Of a stretch of DNA of 64,000 bases, positions 1 through 8,404 are shown in pieces (the first letter of the stretch is position 1; each line of letters opens with the position of its first letter). The notes below the pieces were generated by a model. It worked only from the letters and a program-made list of their open reading frames with translations, did not search any database and had not been told where the DNA came from. The stretch is from the NCBI GenBank assembly GCA_019746355.1, contig JAIESC010000140.1:17844-81843 (forward strand). Reading direction: 5' to 3'. This DNA comes from Xanthobacteraceae bacterium. Its GTDB lineage: Bacteria > Pseudomonadota > Alphaproteobacteria > Rhizobiales > Xanthobacteraceae. Both the position numbers and the translations under genes were made by a program.

Positions 1-293
1 TGCTCGCCCGCCTCGACGAGGTGTCCGCGGCCGACATCGGGCACCTGAAGCGGCAGCCCAGCGCGACCATCGTCGAGCAGGTCTGGATCACCACCAGCGG
101 CATCTTCAGCCAGCCGCCGTTCGTCGCGGCGCTGCAGACGTTCGGCATCGACCGCATCATGTTCTCGGTCGACTACCCGTTCGCGCCCGATGCGCGGGGC
201 CGCGATTTTCTCAACGAGGTGGCGCTTGCGCCGGCCGACATGGCGAAGCTTTGCCACGGCAACGCGGATGCGCTGCTGAAGCTGAAGGCATAA
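1..293 (+). CDS. Amidohydrolase family protein, C-terminal fragment
   Basis: The reading frame is open from the first bases of the window (codons begin at base 3) and stops with TAA at 291-293, so only the last ~97 residues are visible. The stretch FSVDYPF followed by an Asn-Ala-x-x-Leu-Leu-x-Leu end is typical of the C-terminus of metal-dependent amidohydrolases of the ACMSD/gamma-resorcylate decarboxylase type, where the Asp of the S-x-D-Y/W-P motif is a metal or catalytic residue. An ATG at 21 is internal. The metal-binding HxH motif would lie upstream, outside the window. The substrate cannot be told from this fragment. Confidence 0.7.
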   Translation, partial: LARLDEVSAADIGHLKRQPSATIVEQVWITTSGIFSQPPFVAALQTFGIDRIMFSVDYPFAPDARGRDFLNEVALAPADMAKLCHGNADALLKLKA

Positions 294-498
294 GCGCCCG
301 ATATCACGGCATCGCGGAACTGGCGTCAGCAAGATGCTGACACCAGTCGCGGCGCGATGCGTGGGCCGGTCTCGCGCAACAAGCGGTTCGCGTATCGGCC
401 GTTCGGTGTTCCGGCGGCCGGAATTGAACCTTGACCGCACCCACGTAGTGATGGGTTATGGGGTCCGTATCCATGGCGTGCCTCAGGAATTCAGTCGA

Positions 499-2007
499 AT
501 GCCCATCGAGCAAGACGAAACCGGCGGCCGCATCTTCTTCTCCTCCACCGGCCGCTCGCTGGAGGACGACGACCAGGTCGTGGTGCTCTCGGTCGGCGTC
601 GACATCGGCTCGTCGACCTCGCATCTGGTGTTCTCGCGCATCGTGCTGGAACGGCTCGACAGCCGCTATGTCGTCACCGAGCGCGAAACGTTCTACGCCT
701 CCGACATCCTGCTCACGCCCTACTCGGCCGAGAACACCATAGATGCCGACGCACTCGGCGCGTTCATCGCCAAGGAATACGCCGACGCCAGGGTCGAGCC
801 GGGCGAGATCGACACCGGCGCGCTGATCCTCACCGGCGTCGCGGTGCAGCGGAAGAACGCGCGCGCCATCGGCGAGCTGTTTGCGAAAGAGGCCGGCAAG
901 CTCGTCGCGGTGTCGGCCGGCGACAATCTCGAGACGGTGATGGCGGCCTACGGCTCGGGCGCGGTGGCGCGCTCGATCCGCGACGAGTGCGTGGTGATGA
1001 ACGTCGACGTCGGCGGCGGCACGTCGAAGATCGCGGTGTGCGCCGAGGGCAAGGTGATCGACGTTGCCGCGGTCGACGTCGGCGCGCGCCTGCTGTGCCT
1101 TGCGGGCGACGGCACGATCCTGCGGATCGAGGAGGCCGGACGGCGGCATGCGCTGGACGTCGGCCTGAGCATCGCGCCGGGCGACAAGCTGACACTGGAC
1201 CAGGCGCGGACCGTGTGCAGCGCGATGGCGGACAAGCTGTTCGAGACCATGCGCGGCGGCGCGCCGGCGGCGCAGGGCGTCTCGCTTTTGCGCACAGAAC
1301 CGCTTTCGCAGAAGCACAATGTGGGACGAATCCAATTCTCCGGCGGCGTGTCGGAATTCATTTACGGCAACGAGACCCAGAAGTTCGGCGACCTCGGGCC
1401 ATTCCTTGCGGACGAAATCCGCAAGCGCGTCGATGCATTCTGTCCGAACCTCGAGCCTTCGATCGAAGGCATCCGCGCCACCGTGGTCGGCGCCTCGCAA
1501 TACACCATTCAATTGAGCGGCAGCACGATCTTCGTCTCGCCGCTCGACGCGTTGCCGCTGCGCAACGTGCCGGTGATCGCGCCCGCGCTGCCGCTCGCCG
1601 GCGAGACCATCGATCCCGCCGCCGTTGCGCGTGAAACGCAGGCGATGCTCAAGCGGCTCGACCTCAATGGCGGCGAGCAGCCGGTCGCCGTGTTCGTGCC
1701 CTGGCAGGGCTCGGCCACGTTCCAGCGGCTCGACGCGTTCTGCAAAGGCGTCGCCGACGGCCTCGCGAACGTGCTGAAGAACGGCCATCCGCTGGTGCTG
1801 GCCGGCGACGGCGATGTCGGCGGCCTCCTCGGCATCCATCTGCACGAGGAAATGAAACTCGCCAATCCGGTCGTGTCGATCGACGGCCTTGAGCTCAAGG
1901 AATTCGACTACATCGACATCGGCACCATGCTGGAAAGCTCCGGCGCGGTGCCGGTTGTCATCAAATCGCTGATCTTCCCCACCGCAACGCCGGAGCGGCC
2001 GCGATAG
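499..2007 (+). CDS. eutA: EutA-like ethanolamine ammonia-lyase reactivating factor
   Basis: A 502-residue protein of the EutA family, which in other bacteria releases inactivated cobalamin from ethanolamine ammonia-lyase in an ATP-dependent way. The sequence shows an actin/Hsp70-like ATPase fold: an N-terminal GVDIGSSTSHLVF phosphate-binding loop near residue 33 and a second NVDVGGGTSKIAV loop near residue 170. Length agrees with the family. The ATG at 499 was chosen because an AGGAA lies 9 bp upstream; an in-frame ATG at 451 is possible. No eutB or eutC is visible in the window; they may lie upstream. The preceding gene is an amidohydrolase and the following one an ABC exporter, neither an obvious partner. 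Confidence 0.82.
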   Translation: MPIEQDETGGRIFFSSTGRSLEDDDQVVVLSVGVDIGSSTSHLVFSRIVLERLDSRYVVTERETFYASDILLTPYSAENTIDADALGAFIAKEYADARVEPGEIDTGALILTGVAVQRKNARAIGELFAKEAGKLVAVSAGDNLETVMAAYGSGAVARSIRDECVVMNVDVGGGTSKIAVCAEGKVIDVAAVDVGARLLCLAGDGTILRIEEAGRRHALDVGLSIAPGDKLTLDQARTVCSAMADKLFETMRGGAPAAQGVSLLRTEPLSQKHNVGRIQFSGGVSEFIYGNETQKFGDLGPFLADEIRKRVDAFCPNLEPSIEGIRATVVGASQYTIQLSGSTIFVSPLDALPLRNVPVIAPALPLAGETIDPAAVARETQAMLKRLDLNGGEQPVAVFVPWQGSATFQRLDAFCKGVADGLANVLKNGHPLVLAGDGDVGGLLGIHLHEEMKLANPVVSIDGLELKEFDYIDIGTMLESSGAVPVVIKSLIFPTATPERPR

Positions 2008-2119
2008 TCGCTTGGCGATGGCCCATTTCGGGCCAGCCGCAAGATCCTGTTCGCCAGACCCTGCGGCCTCTTGTCCGGGGCAGGCCTCTCGCGCCCGTGG
2101 TCTACTGCGGCAAAGCCGT

Positions 2120-2149
2120 CATAAGGCTTGGGGTCATAAGGCTTGGGGG
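2120..2149. repeat. Tandem 15-bp direct repeat before the ABC exporter gene
   Basis: CATAAGGCTTGGGG occurs at 2120-2133 and again at 2135-2148, one 15-bp unit apart. The second copy runs straight into the G-rich ribosome-binding region of the gene starting at 2162. It looks like a local slippage duplication. Confidence 0.6.
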
Positions 2150-2161
2150 AGGCGTCGGGGG

Positions 2162-3916
2162 ATGCCGCGTTTCATGCTCACGCTGCGCGCGTTTCTCGCG
2201 CTGGCGTTGCCGTACTTCCGCTCGTCGGAGGGCCGCTGGCGCGGGCGCGCGCTGCTCGCCGGCGTGATCGCCGCCGAGTTCGCGCTGGTCTATGTCGCCG
2301 TTCTCACCAACCAGTGGAACGGCCGCTTCTTCAACGCGCTCGAGGCGCGCAACTGGGACAAGGTCCAGATCGAGCTTCTGGTGTTCCTGCTGATCGTGCT
2401 CGCGAACTCGGCCGCGGGCGCCGGCATGTGGTGGGTCGGCCAGCACTTCCAGATGCGCTGGCGGCGCTGGATGACGGAACGCTTCGCCGGCAACTGGATG
2501 GTCAACGGGCGGCACTATCGCATCCGGTTCATCGGCCCCGAGGTCGACAACATCCACCTGCGGATCGCCAACGACATCTATATCTTCATCCAGAAGACCT
2601 ACGAGGTCGGCAGTGCGCTGGTCGGCGTGCTGGTGACGCTGATTTCGTTTGCGATCATCCTCGGCGGGCTTTCCGCGATCACGCCCTTGCCGCTGTTCGG
2701 CACCGATTTCTCGTTCCCTGGCTACCTGATCGTGGTCGCGGTCTGCTACGCCTGCATCGCCACCACGATCGCCCATCTCGTCGGCCGCCGCCTCGTGCAC
2801 CTGAACTTCCAGCAGCAGCGCCGCGAAGCTGACGTTCGCTTCGCCACCGCGCGGGTCACCGACCACTCCGAGCAGGTCGCGCTGCTCAAGGCCGAGCCGG
2901 TCGAGCGCACCGAGATCGGCCGGCGGTTCGACGCGCTCGTCACCAACTGGCGGGTGCTCGCCGCGGTGCAGACGCGGCTCACCGGATTCACCTACGGCTA
3001 TGCCCAGGTGTCGATGATCTTTCCGACGCTGGTGGTGACGCCGGCGTATCTCGTCGGCGCGATTCCGCTCGGCGTGCTGGTGCAGGCGGCGGCGGCGTTC
3101 CAGAAGGTCGAGACGTCCTGCGCCTACTTCATCAACTACTACAGCCGCATCGCCGAATGGAAAGCCGCGCTCGACCGCCTCTGGCAGCTCGATATGGCGC
3201 TGGCGCGCGTCGACACCACGGCGCCGGCGCACGGCGCGGTCGAGGTGCTGCACGAGCCGCGCACGGATCTCGCGCTGGAGGGGCTGGTCCTGCGCAGCGA
3301 GGGCGGCGATCGCATCACCGGCGTTCCGGACCTCGTGTTGAACTCGGGCGACCGGCTTTTGATCAACGGCGCGTCGGGATCGGGCAAGACCACGCTGTTC
3401 CGCGCGCTCGCCGGCATCTGGCCGTTCGGCGAGGGCCTGATCCGGATGCCGACCGGCACCCGCGTGCTCACGCTGTCGGCGCGGCCGTATTTTCCGCTGG
3501 GTTCGCTGCGTCAGGCGCTGGCGGCGCCGGCGCTCACCGCCGAGGTGTCCGACGCGGAAATGAGAGGCGCGATGCGCGCGACGGGCCTCATGCATCTCAT
3601 CGACCGGCTCGACGAGGAGGCCGACTGGACCACGGCGCTGTCCGCCGGCGAGCAGCGCCGCATCGGGCTTACACGCGCGCTGATCCTTCGACCCGACGTG
3701 CTGCTGATCGACGATGCGGACGTCACCTCCGACATCGGCCGCGCGAAAGAGTTCTACGACCTGCTCGCCGAGCTGCTGCCCGAAGCCATCGTCGTGTCCG
3801 CGAGCAGCTCATCGATGCTGGCGGGCTTCCATCACAACGCCATCACCATCGGACAGGGCGAGCGGCCGCCGCGGCAGGCGGCCCAGCGCGTGCTCGCGAT
3901 CGCGACGCCGGTTTGA
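2162..3916 (+). CDS. ABC exporter, fused permease and ATPase, SbmA/YddA-like
   Basis: A 584-residue half-transporter. The N-terminal ~330 residues contain several hydrophobic segments in an SbmA/BacA-type ABC membrane domain (conserved TNQWNGRFFNALE near residue 50). The C-terminal ATPase has Walker A GASGSGKTT (403-411), signature LSAGEQRR (about 493) and Walker B LLIDDAD (514-520). The catalytic Glu normally after Walker B is Asp518 here. Relatives of the YddA/Rv1819c type move vitamin B12, peptides or long-chain acyl substrates; the substrate here is unknown. The ATG at 2162 follows a GGGGGAGG run 9 bp upstream. No partner subunit is needed, since the family works as a homodimer. Confidence 0.85.
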   Translation: MPRFMLTLRAFLALALPYFRSSEGRWRGRALLAGVIAAEFALVYVAVLTNQWNGRFFNALEARNWDKVQIELLVFLLIVLANSAAGAGMWWVGQHFQMRWRRWMTERFAGNWMVNGRHYRIRFIGPEVDNIHLRIANDIYIFIQKTYEVGSALVGVLVTLISFAIILGGLSAITPLPLFGTDFSFPGYLIVVAVCYACIATTIAHLVGRRLVHLNFQQQRREADVRFATARVTDHSEQVALLKAEPVERTEIGRRFDALVTNWRVLAAVQTRLTGFTYGYAQVSMIFPTLVVTPAYLVGAIPLGVLVQAAAAFQKVETSCAYFINYYSRIAEWKAALDRLWQLDMALARVDTTAPAHGAVEVLHEPRTDLALEGLVLRSEGGDRITGVPDLVLNSGDRLLINGASGSGKTTLFRALAGIWPFGEGLIRMPTGTRVLTLSARPYFPLGSLRQALAAPALTAEVSDAEMRGAMRATGLMHLIDRLDEEADWTTALSAGEQRRIGLTRALILRPDVLLIDDADVTSDIGRAKEFYDLLAELLPEAIVVSASSSSMLAGFHHNAITIGQGERPPRQAAQRVLAIATPV

Positions 3917-3923
3917 GTTTCCG

Positions 3924-4523
3924 TCAGATTGTCACGAGCAGAGCGGCGCCGACCGCGGCGATGGCGCCGCCCGCGGTGCGCGCGGCAAAGCGAACCGGCA
4001 GGCGGTTCGCCGCAAGGCCGATGGCGAGGCCCGCGAGATGGAGCGCGAGCGTCGCGGCAACGAAGCCCGCGCCGTAGCCGAGCGCCGAGGTCTGCGCCGG
4101 CAGCTCGACGCCGTGCGCGTAGCCATGCAGCAGCGCGAACAGGCCGATCAGCGGCAAGCTCACCGCGAACGACGGACGCCAGGTCAGCGCAACCGCCGCG
4201 CCGAGCACCAGCACCGAACCGGTGATACCGATCTCGACCCCCGGCAGCGTCACGCCGGCAAAGCCCAGCGTCGCGCCCGCGGCCATCACCGCCGGAAACG
4301 CCAGCGGCAGCAGCCACAGCGCCCGGCCGCCGAGCTGCGAGGCCCAGAGACCGACCGCCACCATCGCCAGCAGGTGGTCGAGACCGGTGAGCGGATGCGC
4401 GAAGCCCGCGGCGAAGCCGAGATGCGAATGATCGCCGGGATGGGCGAAGGCCGCCGTGCTGAACGCGGTGGCCAGAAGGGCGAGCGAAGCGGTGCAGGCA
4501 ATGCGGCGCATCATGTTCCTCAT
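3924..4523 (-). CDS. hupE: HupE/UreJ family protein (putative nickel/metal permease)
   Basis: A 199-residue integral membrane protein with a cleavable signal peptide (ends ...STAAFA). This is followed by the family hallmark: a His-rich HPGDHSH start and then HPLTGLDHLLAM, which in HupE/UreJ proteins forms the metal site. Five or six hydrophobic helices follow. Family members import nickel or cobalt for hydrogenase or urease, but no such enzyme gene is in the window. In-frame ATGs lie at 4523, 4514 and 4511; a GAGGAA just before the last makes 4511 a reasonable alternative start. The gene is convergent with the ABC exporter, with only 7 bp between stop codons. Confidence 0.85.
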   Translation of the reverse strand: MRNMMRRIACTASLALLATAFSTAAFAHPGDHSHLGFAAGFAHPLTGLDHLLAMVAVGLWASQLGGRALWLLPLAFPAVMAAGATLGFAGVTLPGVEIGITGSVLVLGAAVALTWRPSFAVSLPLIGLFALLHGYAHGVELPAQTSALGYGAGFVAATLALHLAGLAIGLAANRLPVRFAARTAGGAIAAVGAALLVTI

Positions 4524-4582
4524 GGGAGAACGGCGAAACCCGGTAAGCAAGTCTAGCGAATTTTGCTTATCCGCGGAAAGCG

Positions 4583-4945
4583 TCAATCGACGTCGATGAA
4601 CACGGTCCCGCCCTCGACGGTTGCAGGGTAGGTCTTCACCGGGATCATGCAGGGTGGCGACACCACCTCGCCGGTCTTGATGTCGAACTGGCCGTTGTGG
4701 AAGTTGCACTCGACCACGTCGCCGTCGATGTAGCCCTCGGACAGCGAGCCCGGCCCGTGGGTGCAGGCGTCGTCGGTCACGTAGAACGTCCCCTCGACGT
4801 TGAAAACGGCAACGGTCAGGCCCGAGGCCTCGACGCGGAGCGCGGTGCCCGCGGCAACCTCCTCGGCCTTGCAAAGTTCAACTCTGGTAGTCACGGCAGT
4901 GGGTTCTCTCACGTTAAGGATGGGGCTAGATTTGACCTGGATCAT
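4583..4945 (-). CDS. Rieske [2Fe-2S] ferredoxin (non-haem dioxygenase type)
   Basis: A small soluble Rieske ferredoxin. The cluster ligands are visible as Cys61-x-His63 (CTHG) and Cys80-x2-His83 (CNFHNG), with the usual spacing for ferredoxins of multicomponent aromatic dioxygenases such as BphF/NdoA. It should carry electrons from an FAD reductase to a terminal oxygenase. The gene is divergent from a Rieske oxygenase (5090), and a ferredoxin reductase lies at 12082, so a three-component system is plausible but not proven. The ATG at 4945 has no ribosome-binding site; an in-frame GTG at 4894 would give a more typical 103-residue protein beginning with TTRVELC. Confidence 0.88.
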   Translation of the reverse strand: MIQVKSSPILNVREPTAVTTRVELCKAEEVAAGTALRVEASGLTVAVFNVEGTFYVTDDACTHGPGSLSEGYIDGDVVECNFHNGQFDIKTGEVVSPPCMIPVKTYPATVEGGTVFIDVD

Positions 4946-5019
4946 AGATCACGGGCGGCAAACCTCGGTCAATGCTAATGGCCTGAACCACTTGAGCTTT
5001 CACTTGGGCTATTGCTGGC

Positions 5020-5049
5020 TTGAGCAATCCAACCCGGCGGCGCTATAGA
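5020..5049 (+). promoter_or_regulatory. Candidate sigma-70 promoter of the Rieske oxygenase gene
   Basis: TTGAGC at 5020-5025 and TATAGA at 5044-5049 are separated by 18 bp in the 144-bp divergent intergenic region, placing a start of transcription about 35 bp before the ATG at 5090. A second TTGAGC lies near 4992. The call is by inspection only. Confidence 0.4.
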
Positions 5050-5089
5050 GCGCAAAACTTTCTGGCGCGAGCCATTTCAGGAGTGAGCG

Positions 5090-6373
5090 ATGCTCCGCAA
5101 AGAACAGAACGACCTTCTCACACAGACAGGCCCCGGCACGCCGATGGGGCAGATGTTCCGCTCGACCTGGCAGCCGGCGCTGCTGTCCGAGGAGCTGCCC
5201 GAGCCCGGCTGTCCGCCGGTGCGGGTGAAGCTCCTCTCGGAGCGGCTGCTCGCCTGGCGCGACTCCAACGGCAAGCTTGCGCTGACCGACGAGTTCTGCG
5301 CCCACCGCGGCGTCTCGCTGTGGTTCGGAAGGAACGAGCACGGCGGGCTGCGCTGCCCGTATCATGGCTGGAAGTACGACCACACCGGCCAGTGCGTCGA
5401 GGTGCCGTCGGAGCCGACCGAAAGCGGCTACTGCCAGAAGATCAGGCTCAAGTCCTATCCGCTGATCGAGCGCGGCGGCGTGCTGTGGACCTACATGGGT
5501 CCGCCGGAGAAGCAGCCGCCGCTGCCGGAATGGGAATTCGCGATGGTGCCGGCCTCGCACAGCTTCATGTCGAAGCGGCTGCAAGAGTGCAACTGGCTGC
5601 AGGCGATGGAAGGCGGCATCGATTCGAGCCACGTCTCGTTCCTGCATTCGGGCGAGCTCAACAGCGATCCGCTGTTCAAGGGCTCGAAGGGCAACCAGTA
5701 CAACATGGGCGACATGAAGCCGGTGTTCGAGGTGGTCGAGAGCCCCGGCGGCCTCTACATCGGCGCACGGCGCAACGCCGAGGAGGGCAAGTACTACTGG
5801 CGCGTCACCCAGTGGGTGATGCCGGCGTTCACGATGATCCCGCCGCGCGCCGATCATCCGGTGCACGGCCACTTCTGGGTGCCGATCGACGACCAGAACT
5901 GCTGGGCCTGGAGCTTCGACTACAAGGTCACGCGCCCGCTCACCGACAAGGAGCGCAAGGCGATGGAGGCCGGCCAGGGCATCCACGTCGCCTATGTGCC
6001 GGGCACCTACATCCCGGCCGCCAACAAGACCAACGACTACCTGATCGACCGCAAGGCGCAGAAGGAAGGCCGCACCTTCAGCGGCGTGTTCGGCATCGCC
6101 ATGCAGGATGCCTCGCTGCAGGAGAGCATGGGACCGATCATCGACCGCACCAAGGAGAATCTCGTCTCCACCGACAACGGCATCATCATGGCGCGGCACC
6201 GCCTGCTGCGCGCGCTGAAGGTGATGGAAAAGGGCGAGACGCCGCCCGGCGTCAGCCTCGAGCATCAGCATGTGCGCTCGGCGGCCGTTGTTCTGCCGCC
6301 GGACAAGCACTTCAAGGATGCCGCCAAGGAAGCGCTGCGGGTGCAGACCGGCAAAGAGCACGTGACGGTCTGA
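5090..6373 (+). CDS. Rieske-type aromatic ring-hydroxylating oxygenase, alpha subunit
   Basis: A 427-residue terminal oxygenase of the phthalate 4,5-dioxygenase-like group. The Rieske centre ligands are Cys70-x-His72 (CAHRG) and Cys89-x2-His92 (CPYHGW). The mononuclear iron site is D178-SS-H181-VSFL-H186, preceded by the EGG of the inter-subunit electron-transfer region. Group members hydroxylate or demethylate aromatic acids; the substrate is not readable here. No beta subunit follows, as expected for this homotrimeric class. The next gene starts 1 bp after the stop, suggesting cotranscription. A GGAGTGAGCG before the ATG supports the start. Confidence 0.9.
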   Translation: MLRKEQNDLLTQTGPGTPMGQMFRSTWQPALLSEELPEPGCPPVRVKLLSERLLAWRDSNGKLALTDEFCAHRGVSLWFGRNEHGGLRCPYHGWKYDHTGQCVEVPSEPTESGYCQKIRLKSYPLIERGGVLWTYMGPPEKQPPLPEWEFAMVPASHSFMSKRLQECNWLQAMEGGIDSSHVSFLHSGELNSDPLFKGSKGNQYNMGDMKPVFEVVESPGGLYIGARRNAEEGKYYWRVTQWVMPAFTMIPPRADHPVHGHFWVPIDDQNCWAWSFDYKVTRPLTDKERKAMEAGQGIHVAYVPGTYIPAANKTNDYLIDRKAQKEGRTFSGVFGIAMQDASLQESMGPIIDRTKENLVSTDNGIIMARHRLLRALKVMEKGETPPGVSLEHQHVRSAAVVLPPDKHFKDAAKEALRVQTGKEHVTV

Positions 6374-6374
6374 C

Positions 6375-6878
6375 ATGCAGTCCGAATCCGCCCGCATGTC
6401 GAGCGCCGCCGAGGCGCGCTTCCGGATCGATGCGCCGAACTCGAAGCCGCGCGCGGTCAAGGTGATCGCGCTCGACCGGCCGAGCGAGCGCGTGGTCAAG
6501 GAGCTGGCGCAACGGCAGTGGAACCGGGCGACCTTCTTCACCGCGTCGGCCTTCGGCAGCGCGCCGAAGCAGGGCGAAAGCTTCGCTGGCTGGCTCAGCG
6601 ATTTGGCCGGCCGCACCAAGGACCTGATCGACGAGGTCAACAACGCCGATCTCGTGGTGATGGTGGCGGCAGCCGGCGAAAGCGCACAGGCGGCCTCGAT
6701 CATCGGTGAGGCCTGCAGCGTCAAGCGGGTGATGACCACCGCGCTGGTGCTCGGCGGCAGCGCCTCCGACGAGGCGCTGTCGAAGACACTCTCGCATCTA
6801 CGGCCCTGGGCGCTGATGCTGGTGATCGCCAGCGCCGAGGAATACATCGCCGACATGCTGACGGCGCTCAGAGCCTGA
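6375..6878 (+). CDS. Conserved hypothetical protein cotranscribed with the Rieske oxygenase
   Basis: A 167-residue soluble protein that I do not recognise. It starts 1 bp after the oxygenase stop and its TGA overlaps the next ATG (TGATG), so it belongs to the same operon. It is mixed alpha/beta in character. A hydrophobic LVVMVAAAGESAQAASIIGE stretch (near residues 94-113) resembles a nucleotide-binding or GroES/tubulin-like glycine loop, but no family motif is complete. No signal peptide or membrane helix is evident. Context suggests an accessory role in the oxygenase pathway. Confidence 0.7.
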   Translation: MQSESARMSSAAEARFRIDAPNSKPRAVKVIALDRPSERVVKELAQRQWNRATFFTASAFGSAPKQGESFAGWLSDLAGRTKDLIDEVNNADLVVMVAAAGESAQAASIIGEACSVKRVMTTALVLGGSASDEALSKTLSHLRPWALMLVIASAEEYIADMLTALRA

Positions 6879-7105
6879 TGGGGACATCCATGACGATGCG
6901 GTTTCTGATTGCGGCGGGTCTTGCGGTTGCCGTGCTTGGCAGTGCGGGCGCCCAGACCGTCACGCGGGAGCAGAAGCAGGAAACCTGCAACTTCGGCGCC
7001 GACAGCCAGAAGCTGACCGGCGCGAAGCGCAAGAGCTTCATCGCAAAGTGCATGTCGGACAAGGATTCGCCGCGCGGCAAGCCGACCGGGGCTGCGGCGA
7101 GGTAG
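6878..7105 (+). CDS. Small secreted PsiF-like protein
   Basis: A 75-residue exported protein with a clear signal peptide (MRFLIAAGLAVAVLGSAGAQ). The mature part contains two cysteines (ETCNFGAD and AKCMSDKD) and the KLTGAKRKSFIAKCM core that resembles PsiF-repeat proteins, a periplasmic family named for phosphate-starvation induction and of unknown function. In-frame starts lie at 6878, 6890 and 6896; GGGGA upstream of 6890 makes that one attractive. It is the last gene of the oxygenase operon and is followed by a palindromic repeat. Confidence 0.7.
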   Translation: MGTSMTMRFLIAAGLAVAVLGSAGAQTVTREQKQETCNFGADSQKLTGAKRKSFIAKCMSDKDSPRGKPTGAAAR

Positions 7106-7142
7106 CGAAGCGCTTCTCAGCTAAATGCACCATTCTGTCTGC

Positions 7143-7260
7143 GTCATGCCCGCGCTTGTCGCGGGCATCCACGCCTTGGCTGCAAAGTAAGGCGTGGATG
7201 GCCGGGACATAGGCGAGCGTAGCGACGCCGTCCTTCGGACGGCTACGCCCGGCCATGACG
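7143..7260. repeat. Dispersed palindromic repeat, GTCATG...CATGAC family
   Basis: The outer ends GTCATGCCCG and CGGCCATGAC are inverted copies of each other, with inner complementary arms (ATCCACGCCTT and AAGGCGTGGAT) and a short hairpin-rich filler. The architecture matches the elements at 46550-46663 and 53767-53872. It fills the 170-bp gap between two convergent genes and may also end transcription. Confidence 0.75.
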
Positions 7261-7275
7261 GCGGCACGTGAAACG

Positions 7276-8265
7276 TCAATTCATCGGAACGAGATTGATG
7301 TCCTTGGCGAGCTTCACCGTCGACGTGATCTCGTTGTGGAAGAACGTGGTGAACTCGTCCACGCCCATCGGCTTCGGCAGCACGCCAAGCTGCGTGAGCC
7401 GCTCCCGCACCGCCGGCAGCGCAAGCGCCTTGTTGGTCTCGGCGTGCAGCCGCTCGACGATGGCGCGCGGGGTCTTCGACGGAAACGCCAGCCCGCCCCA
7501 GAACAGATATTCGGCATCGGGGTAGCCTGCCTCGGCGACCGTCTGCACGTCCGGCAGCGCGGGCGCGCGCTGCGGCGTGCTGACGGCCAGCGCAACGATT
7601 TTGCCCTCCTTGATATTCGGCAATGCCGGCGTGATCGGCAGATAATAGAAGTCGACGCGCCCGGTCATCACCTCGGTGAACGCCTCGACCGGTCCGCGGA
7701 ACGGGATATGCTGGACGTTGATGCCGGTCGCAAGGCGCAGCCGTTCCGCCGCCCAATGCGACGCCGAGCCGAGACCGGCGGACGCGAAGTTCAGCGCGCC
7801 AGGCTTCGCCTTGGCCGCCGCGACGAGATCGGCGACGGACTTCCAGCCTTTTGAAGGTGCGGCGACCAGCACGCTCGGCTGCACGCCGAACAGCGCCACC
7901 GGCGCGAAATCGCGAAACGGATCGAACGGCAACGTCTTGTGCAGCACGACGTAGGAGCTCTGCGACGACGTCAGCAGCAGCACCGTGTAGCCGTCAGGCT
8001 CGGCCTTCGCCACGGAGGCGGTGCCGATCGTGCCGCCGCCACCCGGCCGGTTTTCCAGAACGAAGCTCTGGCCGATCTGTTTCGACACCTGATCGAGCAC
8101 GATGCGGGCGATGGTGTCGCCGGCGTTGCCCGCCGAAACCGCGCTGATGGCACTGATCGGCCGGCTTGGCCAAGTGTCCGCCACAGCGTCCGCTGCCACA
8201 GTCTGACTGAAGAGAACGAGAACGGCGCTCGCCGCAGCGCCGCGCAAGGCGCGCACTGACGTCAT
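7276..8265 (-). CDS. Tripartite tricarboxylate transporter (TTT) family solute-binding protein
   Basis: A 329-residue periplasmic binding protein of the Bug/TctC family. It has a signal peptide (ends VAADAVA), the family-typical WPSRPI start, GTIGTASVAKAEPDGYT near residue 80 and a VAAAPSKGWKSV hinge. Bug proteins bind carboxylates, amino acids or aromatic acids. GGGAGG 6 bp before the ATG supports the start. There are no TctA/TctB membrane genes nearby, so it must use a shared or distant permease, or act as a sensor. The LysR gene upstream (8405-9289, same strand) is a likely regulator. Confidence 0.88.
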   Translation of the reverse strand: MTSVRALRGAAASAVLVLFSQTVAADAVADTWPSRPISAISAVSAGNAGDTIARIVLDQVSKQIGQSFVLENRPGGGGTIGTASVAKAEPDGYTVLLLTSSQSSYVVLHKTLPFDPFRDFAPVALFGVQPSVLVAAPSKGWKSVADLVAAAKAKPGALNFASAGLGSASHWAAERLRLATGINVQHIPFRGPVEAFTEVMTGRVDFYYLPITPALPNIKEGKIVALAVSTPQRAPALPDVQTVAEAGYPDAEYLFWGGLAFPSKTPRAIVERLHAETNKALALPAVRERLTQLGVLPKPMGVDEFTTFFHNEITSTVKLAKDINLVPMN

Positions 8266-8404
8266 GTTGTCCTCCCTGACGTCGCGCCCGAAGCTCTGCC
8301 CGGCGTTCTGGTCGCGACAAAGCGCCGATGGCGGGCCGCATCCCCGGAGGCCTGGCTCACCGGCTGCAAGGGCAGGATGACCCTGTTTGGCTAAGGCAGC
8401 AAGG

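Noticed and set aside
304..1845. A ~500-codon open frame on the minus strand opposite eutA
   Set aside because: No recognisable domain; eutA has the ATPase loops and a ribosome-binding site.
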